Assembly: GCA_947247005.1 (NCBI GenBank) | Contig: OX365944.1 | Location: forward strand, 5,716,501-5,780,500 | Source of the DNA: Spisula solida | Lineage: Eukaryota > Mollusca > Bivalvia > Venerida > Mactridae | Direction of reading: 5' to 3' | Length of the DNA: 64,000 nt | Part shown: positions 37,301-52,300 of the stretch, in pieces | Position numbering within the stretch: position 1 is the stretch's first letter | How the letters are laid out: each line of letters starts with the position of its first letter | Translations under genes and position numbers: made by a program | Notes under the pieces: model-generated | What the model saw: only the letters and a program-made list of their open reading frames with translations | What the model was told of the DNA's origin: nothing | Database searches by the model: none

Positions 37301-40300
37301 TCTTCGGGTTTTCAATTGTTTTTCGAATCGTTTTTTTTTGTTATTAATGGAGGACAGTTGGTAAATAGTTTTTTCCGACATCATTTATCGACCACTGTAC
37401 TATATTGAGAGGGCATGATCATAGCTTAAAGTCTCGATGGAACAAAGCTGCCCAATGCGGGTATCCCGTCTGAATCAAACGGATAATACGCCTGATGCTC
37501 TTTGTCAACTATAAGTACCACACATGTCATAGCCATTGTTTCAAACCGACCGTTCTTGATCAGGGCATGCGAGAGGAAATAATACATTCAAGGTTTCACT
37601 TAGTGATAATAAAGCGCTGAAGCACTTGCAAAACTATACTACTTTTATTCTTAATACAGATTCCTTAGTTACCATGAGAGCGAAATCTTATTTGTTTGTG
37701 GCCACTCATTGTGATAATTTGTTTTCGACAAATTACAAATTCAAGACATGACCACTTACCCGTTTTTGAACCTCCCATGGTTTGGTGATAGCAGCAACAT
37801 CAGAGGCTGTCATCAGCATGGATCTCAATAAGTCTCTATGCTCGTCAGTATCCCAATCTGTAGATTCATCATCAACCAGACGGAAAAAATCACCTCGATG
37901 TCTGAAATAAATGGACACCTTTACTCAATGTAAACTCTTGCTCGAATGACAAAATAAACGCAGTATTTGTCTTGAGTGTTTTATTTTCATTGAATATGGC
38001 AATCCTGAAACACCGGCTGTTTCCGTTTTCTTTCGTTCTATTGCAATGCATCAAAGACCGATGTCATCAGAATGTAACATATGACAGAGAGACTTACGAA
38101 ATAAAGCATTTCATAGCATTGTTAATTTTGTACTACACACTGAATTCAAGGTACGTCCAATTTGTGTTTCCTATTCCGTACACACAAACTATAAGTCATT
38201 ATTTTTGATCGACGCCATAGACTCATTTTTATATTTTTGTTGTCCCCCAACGACCGACGGCATGGACAGGACAATTCTCGATCTATTTTTGTTGCCCCAA
38301 CCCAAAAGACATATGCTCATTGCGTGAACAAATCAATGGTATACTCTCAGATGGAATTTTAATTGCCATTAAGCGGAACTATTTATAGCACGGATCTTCT
38401 ATATTTAGATCGTACATATAGCTGACTTAGAGCCACTTAACGGAGCTGTTAATAGCATGTGTTATCTACATTTAGAATGTACGCACAATTTACTTAGAGT
38501 CACCTAACAGAGCTATTTATAGCACATGCTATCTATATTAAAATATACACGTAGTAACTTGGTGCCACTTAACGGAGCTATTTATAGCATGGATTATCTA
38601 TATTTAGATCGTACACATAGTTGAATTGAAGCCACCTAGTGGAGCTTTTTATAGCACATGTAATAGAATTTGAGATTAAACACATAGTTGACATTTCAAA
38701 GTTATAGAAGAAGAACTTACTTAAAGTATAATGCCAAGTCTGTGGATAATATTGCACACTCCAGTAACCCTATCACAGACTCGTACTCTTCCTGAGATAA
38801 TCCAGACAGGATTTCATTGCCCTGAAACAATGGAAATATTCACAATACATGAATAATTCTCACATCATTCATAATAAGCCGGAATATCTTTATTTTTATT
38901 ACAATATTTCATCTAGTAATTGATTTAGCGAAGGTCATGGAATTAAACATGCACCACACAAATCAAACTCATGTAAGACAGTAATTTATACGGATTTTAA
39001 CCCTTTACTCCATTCAGATTAGACTGGTACCACTTTGTTTCATTTCCTGACACCAGTCTAATTAAGATGTGCACACGAAGTGCCCCTGTCGCTATACTAA
39101 TGTAAATTTGATCTACGAGGTAACAGATCGTAACTAATCGGGTATTTTCGGATGTTCGATACCAAAGATGTTATGTCAGTAATGTCAGAGGTTCCCCAGT
39201 GTGGCTTGAAGTAGACTGGTAAAAATTTACGTATTTGAGATAGTCAAAATCGGCCCCAGATACCAGTCTAGCGTGACGCCCCTAATAGCGACCAATGCCG
39301 TTCTAAATGCAAGGTGCGTAGAAAGACTATATAAAATCCTTACCTCCGTACTTAATATCATAATACACTGGTCAAAATGGTGATGTTCTAGTGTTGAGGT
39401 AGAGTATAACTCCGCTAATGCAGACATTGTTCTAAAAATAGAAATAAATAAAACGTCTTAATTAAAGCTTTGACAAAATCAACAACATTATTATAAACAT
39501 ACTTTGAAAGAAAAGGATACTGAACAACAGCTAACGTTCCATATAGTCAGGTAACTTTGAAGTGACCAATAATATTACTGATCTCTGTTGGTTTTATATT
39601 TGTTTGAAATTGCAATATCCATTGTTTGCTATTTATAGATGGTTTTTGGTACGGTCGAATCCACCGATCTATTTTTAGAACTCGAACCGAAAGTTTAGTA
39701 TGACATGACGTCACTATGACGTGATTTCATTCGTTTCAGCGTGTAGGTTTCCTTCAAAGTACATTTTGTACATAAAATTTGAATATGTTTCCATGGCAAT
39801 AACATATTTTCATTGTTATTATTAAAGTCTGATAATTGACACGCACACTGTTATATATATAATAATAATAAAGGTTGTTGCTATGAAATATGGTTTTCAT
39901 AAATGCGTGGAAATACAATACGCGCGAACATTCTACATGTATATGAATTAGAAACCATGATTTAGTAGTGTCATTTAGTAAGATTGCAGCTGCTATTGTC
40001 AGTGAACAATTATTTACATAACATGTAAGTCAGAAATGTACCCTAGAGATCTATATTATATAAGAAGTATTTTTAGAAATAACACAGCTTACATAATGAA
40101 TGACATCTGGGGACAAAGATCTCTGTTTACAGTGATATGTGGGTGAGTAGCACACGCATGCACAGTTATTAAACATGGTTTATGTTGCTTTAAAAATGTA
40201 AGTACGATTTTGCAGTCTACGTTTAGACATGCGTCCGTTCAGGCGACTAAAAATACCCCGATGATTTAATCGCAAGTAGGATGTTACTTTGTCGACATTT

Positions 40301-43300
40301 TGTATTGATGCGATCAGTTGACTTAACAAGTGCTAACTTGCTCTTCACTAAACAAAGGACATTTCCCCAGAGTGAAGGGCATGATGATCGCCAATGTCAA
40401 TGAAAAACATAACATGTTAAATCTTGGAGAAAGAATGACAAGCTGTCGAGTGACTAACAAGCGATCTATCACCTGACCGTGTCCGATGGATGGCGTACTA
40501 GTATATTTCGTAGATAACCTGGCACTCGACCACAATATATTTGAATAACCGTGACCTATAATCTATATTTAGATTGAAGGCCACGGCTATTTATAAAATG
40601 TGTTCCTTTGATCGTGTGACAGTGAGTAGACAGTACTGAATCACCAATATGTTATTTTTAAAAACATATGAAATATAATATCTCAAATAAGGAAGGACTG
40701 CTTTATTACTTAATTTGGAATTGGTTATTTGTTCCTCTGTGGTCTAAATCATGACATAAACATCCAACAATGAGTGCCAAACTTTCAAGGTCACTTAGCA
40801 TATTATCCAGTTGACCTTTCTGTAAATAGAAAACAGAAATGTTATAGTTCCAACAAATTAACCTGTTCCTCACACTATCTAAATTTAACACTTAACAACA
40901 ATACTTTTCCATCGGTCTTTGTTTTCATACGTGAGTTTTTGAATATACACGAGGTGTACTATAAACACTGTTCTGGATCACCGACAAGGCGTGACTATCA
41001 CGTGGAAATTGATTTATTCCTGGCAAGTATTGTAATACTTATTTAATATCCATGCACAAAGGTCGAGGACCTCGTTAATGTGTTTGCACTATACATAATT
41101 AATGAATACAACAATAACATAACATAACAGCCATCTACAGTATTGCTAAGTAATTAACAATCAGTATTATGAAATACTGTATAATGTTAGCGACATGGGA
41201 AATATTGGCGAATTTATTAAATTCGATAATATTTTATCTAGCGTAATTTTTTGCCAATTCTACCGAGAAATTTTCAAAATCGCACGGCAAATGTCTAATT
41301 TCAGAATTCGCTTACTTTTTGTCGCGCGGAAATATTTGCACTTATACACCTCACAGTACACACTATGCAATATGTCTACGGTTGCGTTTGAATATGTATC
41401 ATATAATTATATTTGTTATTCCGTATATGGGTTGCCATGGTAACTCGAAATTGTGAAATAATTAAACACTATTGAGATATCTAAATAATGAAATAAGGAA
41501 TACAATTTTAGGTTAATCAGTCAACTGCTGAACTATTTGCCTATCTATTGTTAAAATGTCACGTTAAAGTAATTCTCATTAGAAATTTTACGATCAGAAG
41601 TTTAATCTTAAAAACAGAACAGAGTATTCCAGTCAATATTTCGACTTAAGGTGGAGTGTGTGCTTTCTTTATCATAAAATGAATCAAACGCAATAAATCG
41701 AGATCACGCTTTTCTACATCATAGAACATAGTATTTCAAATCAAATATAGCAAAACTAGAAAATGAATGTATCGAATTATTCATTCATACAAAATTGTTT
41801 TTAAAGTTAAATTTTGTTCATGAAAATAGAGCATGATCTACCTTAATTATTGTTGAATTTTACATGTACGCATCTGTAGAATGGATTCCACACCTACCTT
41901 AAGACAACAGTACATGGTTTGTGCCACATTAAATGCATGCCTCCAGTTATGATATGTTACATTTCGATAATTCTTCTTCACCGACAGTAACCATCGACAC
42001 AAAGTCTGAAACAAAGCAAAACAAGACATTTTTCATAAACAAAACAAAGCATTGTTTTTTTAATATAACAAAATGTCTTTTAAAAATAAATCAAGACGTG
42101 ACTAATATAAAATAGACATATACTCTTGTTCATGCACTAGAAGTGAAGCAGAATATGTGATGGGGATGCACGACGTTTTTACAACAGTATTCCAGTACTT
42201 TCATAAAAAAAACATTGAAGTAAAACATCAAATGACGCCTTTAAGAAATCAATTGTTGATATCTAATGATTTTAAAAATAATTTTATTATAATTATGTTT
42301 AACAGCTTTTTAAAGACAAAATGTCATTGGTTTAGGTCAAATGAACAAGAAATGGTAGGACATATATTTTGCAAAAATGTCCCAGTTTCCTTACTATGAC
42401 AACAGAAACGTAATTTACTCCATATGCTAACATAATTTACGTCGTAAAACAAGATTCCCATGGAACATTATTAAAAGTAATGAGAGTTAGAGAATGCACT
42501 TAAATTCTGCACCGATTTGAATGATAAATACTAGATGCATTAAAAGATATCAAAGTTGTGATCTGATAGAAATACGCAAGCTTGCTGCAAATTATGCACA
42601 CTTTATATCCAACTAACAGATCATTGGATGATGGCGATATAGTAATGATTATCTAAGGCCAACTGGAACACATTGTTTGTTTGTTTCCCTCCTGCAACTA
42701 TTGTGATTTAGGGTTCGGCAGGTAAAAACTACGTAGAATTTGTTGATAATACTGAGTATATTTTTTACAGAATGTTGAAAGGTTTTCGCTAATTTTGTCA
42801 ATTCCTATGATTTCTCAAGACATAAAATGTATTTTTGGGGGGGAAGTGGCGATTTTTGCCGTGTATTCAGAGGCAACAAATAATATTTTATTTTAAGCCT
42901 TGCTGGTGTCCATCATAATGGTTGTTGTTTATCCATGATTATCGTATTTCTTACAAAATCTACAACACGTAAGGGCTATCCTTGTCTTTATTGTTCATTA
43001 TATTGTTCATTGATACACATGAAGGGAAACTACTGACTTATTCTTATTGCCGTTAATATCGATGTAAAGAGAGGCATGTTATTAGCTAAATGTTCCCTGA
43101 AACAAAATCAAATACAGGGATTTATCTGCAGTCACAATTACGAATTCAACCAACCTTAAGGACATTTTTCAAAAAAAAATAATTTTGTCATTGTACTGTA
43201 TTTTGCAATCAGCGATGTAATTATTGCTCCTAAAATGCATTTTAACAAACTCAACAAATTTTCATGCCTACGAAAATGTTTGACTTCACAGAATAAAGCA

Positions 43301-46300
43301 GAAATGTATTATTATAACAAGAAGCGCAAACTGAAACTGATTATTAGAAAAAAATGAAGTATTTTCATTGTATTCTATGGAGATTAGGCTAAAATGGCAT
43401 CCAGACACTTTTTCAAAGTAATTAGATATTAGTTTGTCTAAACAAAAAATTAGAGGTCCATGGCCGACGCAATCACAACAGTGACATCTTGAAGGAGTAC
43501 CTAAACTGTCATCTCAACAGACCCCCTAACTTGATATCCCGACGGACTGTGTTCTTTATTGGCGCCGTAAATGCATGCAAATTATGATTTTGTCATGATT
43601 TTTTTAAAAATCTTCTTGTGAACCGTTTTGTGATGTTGGGTTCACGAAGGTGACGTAGTTGGTATTATCAGATGATATTATAATTTTATTATAAATCAGA
43701 CAGCATCGGCGTACTATTGTCGACTGTGCACTTTTTTTATCCTATTATCAGTGTATTACGTATGGAACCGCCTTAAACATCTCACAGTCTCTGTATAATG
43801 ACTTTGTATGTGCCGATCCCTTTCGTTCAGTTAATAACATAAAACCATAATACCGTTGAAAGATGTCGGGAAATTAGTCTAGTAATAAAGTTAAGACACC
43901 TCTATGTTGCGTATGACTGCAAATTTTATGATTCATAATGCTATGTATTGTATATATTAAGATGGAGTTTATGTAACAAAAAAATGAACCAAGATGTGAA
44001 CTAATGTTGGTTTGTTCTTAATTGAGGCGTCTCTGAGCCACATCAAGTTGGACAAATGTCCATCTCCTATAATGTGTCCAACCCCCGTGTCCATCGCCAT
44101 ATGATATTTAACGTATCCTCACCAACATGTAGTATTCTTATTCGGATCTGATGATTAAAAAGCGTTTAAAATAAGCTAAGGACAAAACAAGACTGCGTTC
44201 AATAAACGCTTTTGCCCCCATGGAAGCCTTGTCCATAAAAAGCTAAGACAATCAGGGGCCATACTTCTGTTAAAATGTTGGATAGTATTACATGACTTTG
44301 ACAATAAAAGGGGCTTTTGATGGTAAACAAGTATGCCAAGTTTGAAAACAATGTCTTGATGAAAGATGAAACGGTCAATTTGGGTTAACCAAGAATTTGC
44401 CCTTCAATAAGTCTAAAATTAGGTCAATGTGAAGGTCAAAATGAGGTCAGATGATATAGGTGTATGGAGAGTGTTCAAATACGATATCCATGCAAGTATG
44501 AAAGCTTTTTAGAGTGCCGTATTAATGCTAGATGAAACGGTCAATTTAGGTTAACCAAACATTTTGCCCTTCAATAAGAATAAGTCCAAAATTAGGTCAA
44601 TGTGAAGGTCAAAATGAGGTCAGATGATATAGGTGTGTGCAGAGTTTTCAAATACAACATCCATGCAAGTATGACAGCTTTGTAGCAAGCCATATTGATG
44701 TAAGACGAAGCGGTCTATTTGGGTTAACCAGGGACGGATGGACAGGTCTATTACTATAAGCTTTCCGATCTATCGATACGGGGGCATAAAAATAAAGTCC
44801 GATATTATTACCCTAACCACTCCTTTTGTCCATGCTGCTCTGATATTATATATTTTTGAAAAAGTCAATAAAACATTTGAATGTTCCAAAGCTGTCAGAA
44901 GAATGAAAGCAATTCTCTACAGAAACCAGAAACACACATTTCATATTGTTCGAAACTCCTCGGAAATTTACAAAATATGATTCTAGAAGAGAATTGTCCG
45001 AGGTGTTCCGAATGATTTATGATATATAAGATGAGGATAGGTACATGTTTTACGATGATTCTTATGTGACAAGTACCTAGCATATCCGAACATAAAAAAC
45101 AGTCCTTCCGCAAAAACGAATGGGACCATTTGGTCTACGTAAATAGCATCGTTTTTGCTGGGAGGAGTTGATTTACGTCAAAATGGCTACGTACCGGCCA
45201 CCTGTGGAAGAATGTAATGCTTACTTCGTAATTTATTCGGAACTTTTCGAGCAAGTCGAGGTCCATGAACATTCGTATACTGGCTTTTAGCGTGTCGTCA
45301 TCATCTAGTGCTACGTCATTGAAGCAATAATCTAACAATTTATAATCATTACATGTCGGTATCACTGCTTTCTGGAAATATAAAAAAACAATGCATTGCG
45401 ATAAAACATGAGATTTAAAGAAAAGCATTCCTATTATGTTCTTCAAACGAAATCCGTCGATATATTGTTTGGACTTTTAGCATGTCCACCTATAGGTCGA
45501 TGTTAGCATTGGATTATGCAACAATGTCTAAGAAGATACCACTAGAATCTTAAGATATTATCTTTGCTTGACCGATCGATTGTCCTGGATAGTTGGTTTT
45601 TCGTGATTCACATTGCTATCAAGTGCGTTTTTGTCTGCCTGTATGATACAATCATTCGGTATATATATTAACTGATTTCGACTACTATAAATATGACTTA
45701 AAACGTAAAGCATTTTTGAACCATTTTAGCAAGTATATTTAGCCTCTATATTTAGGTTAATACATCAAGAGTTCAATTTTGAACATGTGGAAATACATTA
45801 TACATGTTCTACATCACGTCAATACGTAAATAACGATTGGAACACCTCAATTAGTCATTGACCGATCTACATCGCATGTATCATAATTCATAACGCTTAA
45901 CATCGTCAAAAAATGACATATTTATACGCGGCAAGTAAAAAAGGCCGTGCAGTATTAATTCCCCAACGGGTGCTATAGAATGACATCAGCTGTCAGCGTT
46001 TAGAAAATGGGAATTCCAAGTCAATATTTCCAGTTGTGTTACAACAAACACGTGCTTTATTGATCAGATACTGTGAGGGCTTCTACAACTATCTTTGTTG
46101 CTGCTTTCCAGAATAAAACTAAAACACAGGCAACACGTCGTCCGCGATATGAATCGTAAATTATCCGACGTGCTCCGATTGTTCTAAACGTGGACAAACA
46201 TACCTTAAGTTTGTTGGATTCAGTAGATGGCGCTGATACGTGATATGATAGCGTTTCTATAGCTATTTTCTGTTTTGCACTCGCCCGCATCGCTGTCTCA

Positions 46301-49300
46301 TACATCTGAGTATTATATATCCCCATACCACAAAATATTGCAAATGCCTGTGAGAAAGAGAGAACAAATATAAGACCAACTATGTCGTATAAACATATAA
46401 CATGTAATGGAAAATTGGTGCATAAATATTATGGGACATCTAAGTATTAAGATTAAAGAAGTTCGGTTTATTATACACTAAATGGTGTTTGTTCCTTGTC
46501 TGTGCCATAGAAACATTTGGCTCAGCACATGCGCATGCCTTATATAGAACTACGCTTTGAAACGAGAGCTGTCCACGAACAGCGCGAACCACTATTCGCA
46601 GCGCCATGTTAGGATAGTACAATTATTATATATTCAAAACAAAATGCTTCATAACAGCAGCATTACCCTATGCTGTGTAGAGGTTGGGGCTTCTAAGTCG
46701 AAAAAGGGGGATAATTTGGGCAAAATACAGGACCGATACCTATTCATGTGAAGGTCCCCTTGGTCATGAAGGTAAACAAGTAAGCATTTCTGAGTCCAAA
46801 TGGGAGCATAATTTCAACAAAATGCTAAATAGTTATCTTCTCCTGTGTGGGGGTTGGTGTCATGATGGTGAACATGTATGCAAAGTATCAAAGCAATATG
46901 TCATTGCAATTTGAAGATATAAGGGGTTAAAAACCTGTATCTAAACTTTAACATTTGCATTTCCAAGTCCAACAGGGGGCATAATTTCAACAAAATGCTT
47001 GATAGAGTTACCTTCCCCTGTGTAGGGGTTGGGGTCATGATGGAGAACAAGTATGCATAGCAATATGTGAATGCACTTTGAAAATATTAGAGGTGAAAAA
47101 ACCTGTACCGAAACTTTAACAGTTGCACTAAGTTGAAAAAGGGGGCATAATTTCATCAAAATGCTTAATAGAGTTACCTACCCCTGTTTATTGGTTGGGG
47201 TCATGATGGTGAACATGTATGCAAAGTATCAAAGCAATATGTCAATGCACTTTAAAGATATAAGAGGTTAAAAAACCTGTACCTAAACTTTAACATTTGC
47301 ATTTCCAAGTCCAACAGGGGCATAATTTCAACGAAATGCTTGATAGAGTTACTTACCCCTGTGTATGGGTTGGGGTCATGATGGTGAACAAGTATGTAAA
47401 GCAATATGTGAATGCACTTTGGAAATATTAGAGGCGAAAAAACCTGTACCTAAACTTTAACATTTGCACTAAGTTGAAAAAAGGGGGCATAATTTCACCA
47501 AAATGTTAAATAGAGTTACCTACCCATGTGTATGGGTTGGGGTCATGATGGTAAACAAGTATGCAAAGTATCAAAGCAATATGTCAATGTACTATGAAGC
47601 TAGTAGAGGTTAAAACACCCGTACCTAAACTTTAACATTTGCACTATTTGCACTTAGTAGAAAAAGGGGGCATAATTTCAACAAAATGCCTGATAGAGTT
47701 ACCTACTCCTGCATATCGGTTGGGGTCATGATGGCAAACAAGTATGCAAAGTATGAAAGCAACATCTCAAAGGACTTAGAGAATATAAGAGGTTAAAAAA
47801 CCTGTACCTAAACTTTAACAAAAGTGTTACGCCGACGCCGACGCCAACGCCGACGCCAAAGCCGACGCTCTGGTGAATGCAATAGCTCCCCTTATTCTAC
47901 GAGTAGTGGAGCTAAAAATGACTGCTTTGTACATGGTAATCTTAAAAACTCGGATTCTGAAAAAACCGGAATTTTGATGAAACCGATCAAAGATATTTGG
48001 TCCATATAATGCACACGTTTGTGCCTGCAATCAAATGACCTCTATCACATTCATCTTTTAAAGTCATATTCCGGGATAATTTATAGTTTATCATAATTTA
48101 TTACTTTCATTGTGTTGTATCTTAATCTCCTACTCAGTTTTTTATGGGGGCCGCCATTTTGGCCAGAGATAGTCTGATTTCATCAGGTAAACAGGTGTCT
48201 AGTGACGTCACACCGCCGATTGATACAGAAAGCCTTGAATACTTTATATCACTGTATGTAGAAAATGTTACCATTTTGACTGTTGATTGAAATAATTTTA
48301 TAATGTCTTCTGACGAAAATGAGGATTTATCTGCAGTGGAAGCAGTATAATGAGGAAGAACTAAAATTAATTGTTCTATAATAATATAAAGTATGTACAT
48401 TACTTATGAAGTGATTAACAGTTAACTTAATTCTAATGACAGTTAAGGATCAATTATTTTAATAACCAATTGAATAATTAAAAAAATAATTCTAAATGAT
48501 TGCAATTTCTCTTCGCAAATATTTAATAAAATTAAACTAAAACAATAATTTTGTATTATACTGCAGATAGAAAACTTTGTTAAAATCATTATAAAACATA
48601 TAATTTTACCACATTATTTGTTTACATTGTATCTTCTATGAAGCAGCTATTTTCAAAGTGTTTTTACAAACAATTCTGTTTTCAGAGTAGACATAATTTT
48701 TTATGTTAAGGTTTTCAGTGCCTAGATTATGGATCCATCTTTCACATAGTTGTTTATTTTTTACATGATCTGGTATGGCAAATGTACTAATTCCCTGTCC
48801 ACGCACAACATTGCAATATTTCGCTTTGCATTGAGGTATTTTTATTGCCAAATTACATAAAATGATAACACTATTATGTCCCACTTATTGGATCCAGCAT
48901 TTAATTACTGCAATCTTATCAGATTGACTGACTGGCGGTGTGACGTAGTACTGCAAAGATACCTGGGTAAAATATGGTGGCCCTCCAAGTCAGAGAGAGT
49001 TTAATTACCCTAGCTAATTAGGGTGTGAATAGCGGGCTATAAACATTGATTTTGAAGACAGTTGAGGGTTCTTTACAACATATCAAAAAATAAAAAAATG
49101 GTGAACTTTCACTTTAAATGGAAATTAAGAGTATTGTGAGAATACCGAATTATTGTGAATGGTACAATTGTTAATGCTATTGTTGTTAATGCTATTGTTA
49201 TTAATGCTATTGCTGTTAGTGTTGTTGCTGTTACTTCTGTTGTTGTTGTCTCTGTTACCGAGGTCACTGCTTTCCTTCTGTAAATTCACATATTTTCGTG

Positions 49301-52300
49301 GGTATTAAATTTCGTTGATTTAATAAAAAAATGTCCGTAGGGTCGTAAATTCGTGGATTACAAAACATGTAAGGGTAATCTTAGGTCCTTTATTGGGGAA
49401 GTCGATTAATTTGATGCTATAGGAAACGAAATCAACGCAAATTCAACTCCCTCTAAAATATTTTTCAACCAGATAACGTTAAATCTTACTTCGAAGAGAT
49501 TCTCGTCATTTTTAGTGAATGGTGTTCCGTCCTTTTTATTGATCAGTTGACTGACACCCATCACTCTACCCTCGGCGTTCTTGATTGGCATACACAGTAT
49601 GGATTTCGTTCTAAAGCCGGTATCCTGATCAGCCTAAAATATGTAAACACGTCAAATTAGTGTGATCGTACATGAGAAGATATCAACAAATATAATTGAT
49701 TCCGGATATATTTAATATATTTTCGCATAGAAGAAAATTTGCATATAAAGACAATAAGGCAACTGTTGGCACATATACTTATAGTTTGTCTTGCCTATAT
49801 CAGTAAATGCGTTCACATGCGCCTTTGCCAGAAAAAACATACGAATGTATGTATAGGTATAATGTAGATAAATATAAAATGTAAATTAGTACATGTGAAC
49901 GAAACTTAAGTCGGTAACAGACGACAGAATAACAGTACACGAAGGTTATTCGGAAAGTTCATGAAAATCTACTAACACATTAGATAATTCATTTCAATAA
50001 AATGAACATAAATAGACAAACAACCAAATCTAGCCTTGCTATGCATACCAAGCCAATTGATATACTTACTGTAGGATCAAATCTAGAATCACTATACACA
50101 TCAGGTATATTCAGGGGCTGAAAGAAGGAACACACATATAACAATAATAAAGATTTTATTTTACCAGAAAAATCATATGCCAATATGAATTTCATATCAA
50201 TCAGCTATAAGATCCCCAACAATGAACAATGAACTAGAAAAATAACTATGCTTAAAGAATATCAAAATATTTCATATTTTGGCCCATATGATGTGTCACA
50301 ATATAACTTGAAAATATTTAATGTATACGAAAATAAATGTGTATATAATACTATATAATTATATTATACAACAGCAGAAAATGTATTTTATTTTTGACGA
50401 TGATATTACAAAAAAATGTTTTAAAACTTTTTATACAGCTGATTGTATTTCTAAGTCTAGTAGAAAGTGTAACTCCGTTTAAAGAGCAACGTTATTATTA
50501 AAGGAAAAGTTTGATTTGTATCAAGAAAATTGAAACTGGAATTATTATGGTGATAAAATGTGCAATAAAGTGTTACTATATATAGAAAGTCAGTTACCTC
50601 CCCTGTTGATGCAACGTGACCGGAAATGCCAATTTGAATTGAAAACCGAGGTTCAGTAGGCCTTAAAATAGAAAGAAAATACAAGCAATTTAGATATGAT
50701 GTGTAAGTAAACTGTCTTAATTTCATAATTGCGTTACCACAAATATACAATATTACGTATGTACAGACATTTTACTAAACAGGGATATCAGACAGTTATT
50801 TAACTAAGGTATGGTGGGAAGTGTAATAAAATAAGATCATTAGTGATCACAATGACAAATGACATCAAAATAATTACATGAAATAATTTATTCTAGACAT
50901 CATACATGTATATATATATATATGTGTGTGTGTGTATAAACTCGGATATAACGAACCACATGTAAACTCGCTTGTACGTTATAAGAATTATTCGCTCTAT
51001 TGATATAACGAAATATACGTATAAAGCATGATGCTCCAACGTACGTTATTTTTGGTTAGCAGGGAATTGAGATTGTATTCGTTAAAAGCACAATTCGCTA
51101 TATCCGAGTCCGAGTTCGTTACAATCATGAATTTACTGTACATCTATCAATGTACTGACTCTTGTCAATTCATCAGCCCAACAAAACCCCGTAGTCGCCG
51201 AAATAGGATAAAGATTGAAAAATATAGATACGAGGGTTGTTCAATAAATACGTACAAGTGAGAGTATCATAGTGTCAACATGTAGCATAAATACACAGTG
51301 CATATGAGTAGCGCATGCATTCAAGTTCTGCAAGTAAGCTAACACTCGTTGTTATAAAAGCATTCTGTTAAATCTTTACTCAATATTCTTAGTCTAGACG
51401 GTTTGCTTCAAAACTGCGTGTTACGTATAAACACTAAAGGACCTTTCATTTTATTTTCAAAGTAATAGTTTTCAATTTGTGTCATTTGAACGAACTATTT
51501 AATAAAATATTACTCCATAAAACGAAACAAAATACAAATATTTTAAGGGTCAGGGATGGTGTCACTTTTAGAATTCCGCATGTTTTAGCCGCTATATGTA
51601 CCATAGGTGTCCGTATCGTAATATAAAAAGGTACACAACGATACGGACTCCTGTTATATTAGTTACTACAAATGAGTAAGTAATAAATATTTGTGTGACA
51701 AAATGCTGGCAAACGGAAGTGTGCAGTCATAATGTGTGTGGTAACAATTCAAGTCTCATGTAACATAGACTATGCTCTTTTAGAGAATGCAAAACAAAAA
51801 TAAATGGAATAATCGTAAAAATAGTAAGGCGTGTCAAGCGTTGCACGATTCAAAACGTTTCGTATTTATGTGATATATTTCTATATCGTACTTATTTGTG
51901 TTCTTTTTTATAACATAACATAATATTGTCCCCTTATGGTAATAAAGTTAATAAAAGCTACATTTGATTTGCGTAGACATGCATTGTTCATCTACTATCC
52001 TCTCAAATGCGAAGACCTCTTATTTTATTATATAGGTTAATAAGATACGTTTGATTTGACTAAACGCACTGGCCCCGTTCGGAAATAAATAAGCTACGTT
52101 TGATTTGACTCAAAATACTGGCCCCGTATGTAATAAATAAGATATGTTTGATTTGGATCTTTAGCAGCGTTTATTCTTCATTTATCACTATAACAATTTA
52201 GACACTTTCGACTTGGGAATTCTAGAGAACATGTAATTGTCTATTCCACTATATCTATGATGATTACTTTCATAATTCGGTACGAAAGAGCAGAGCCCAT

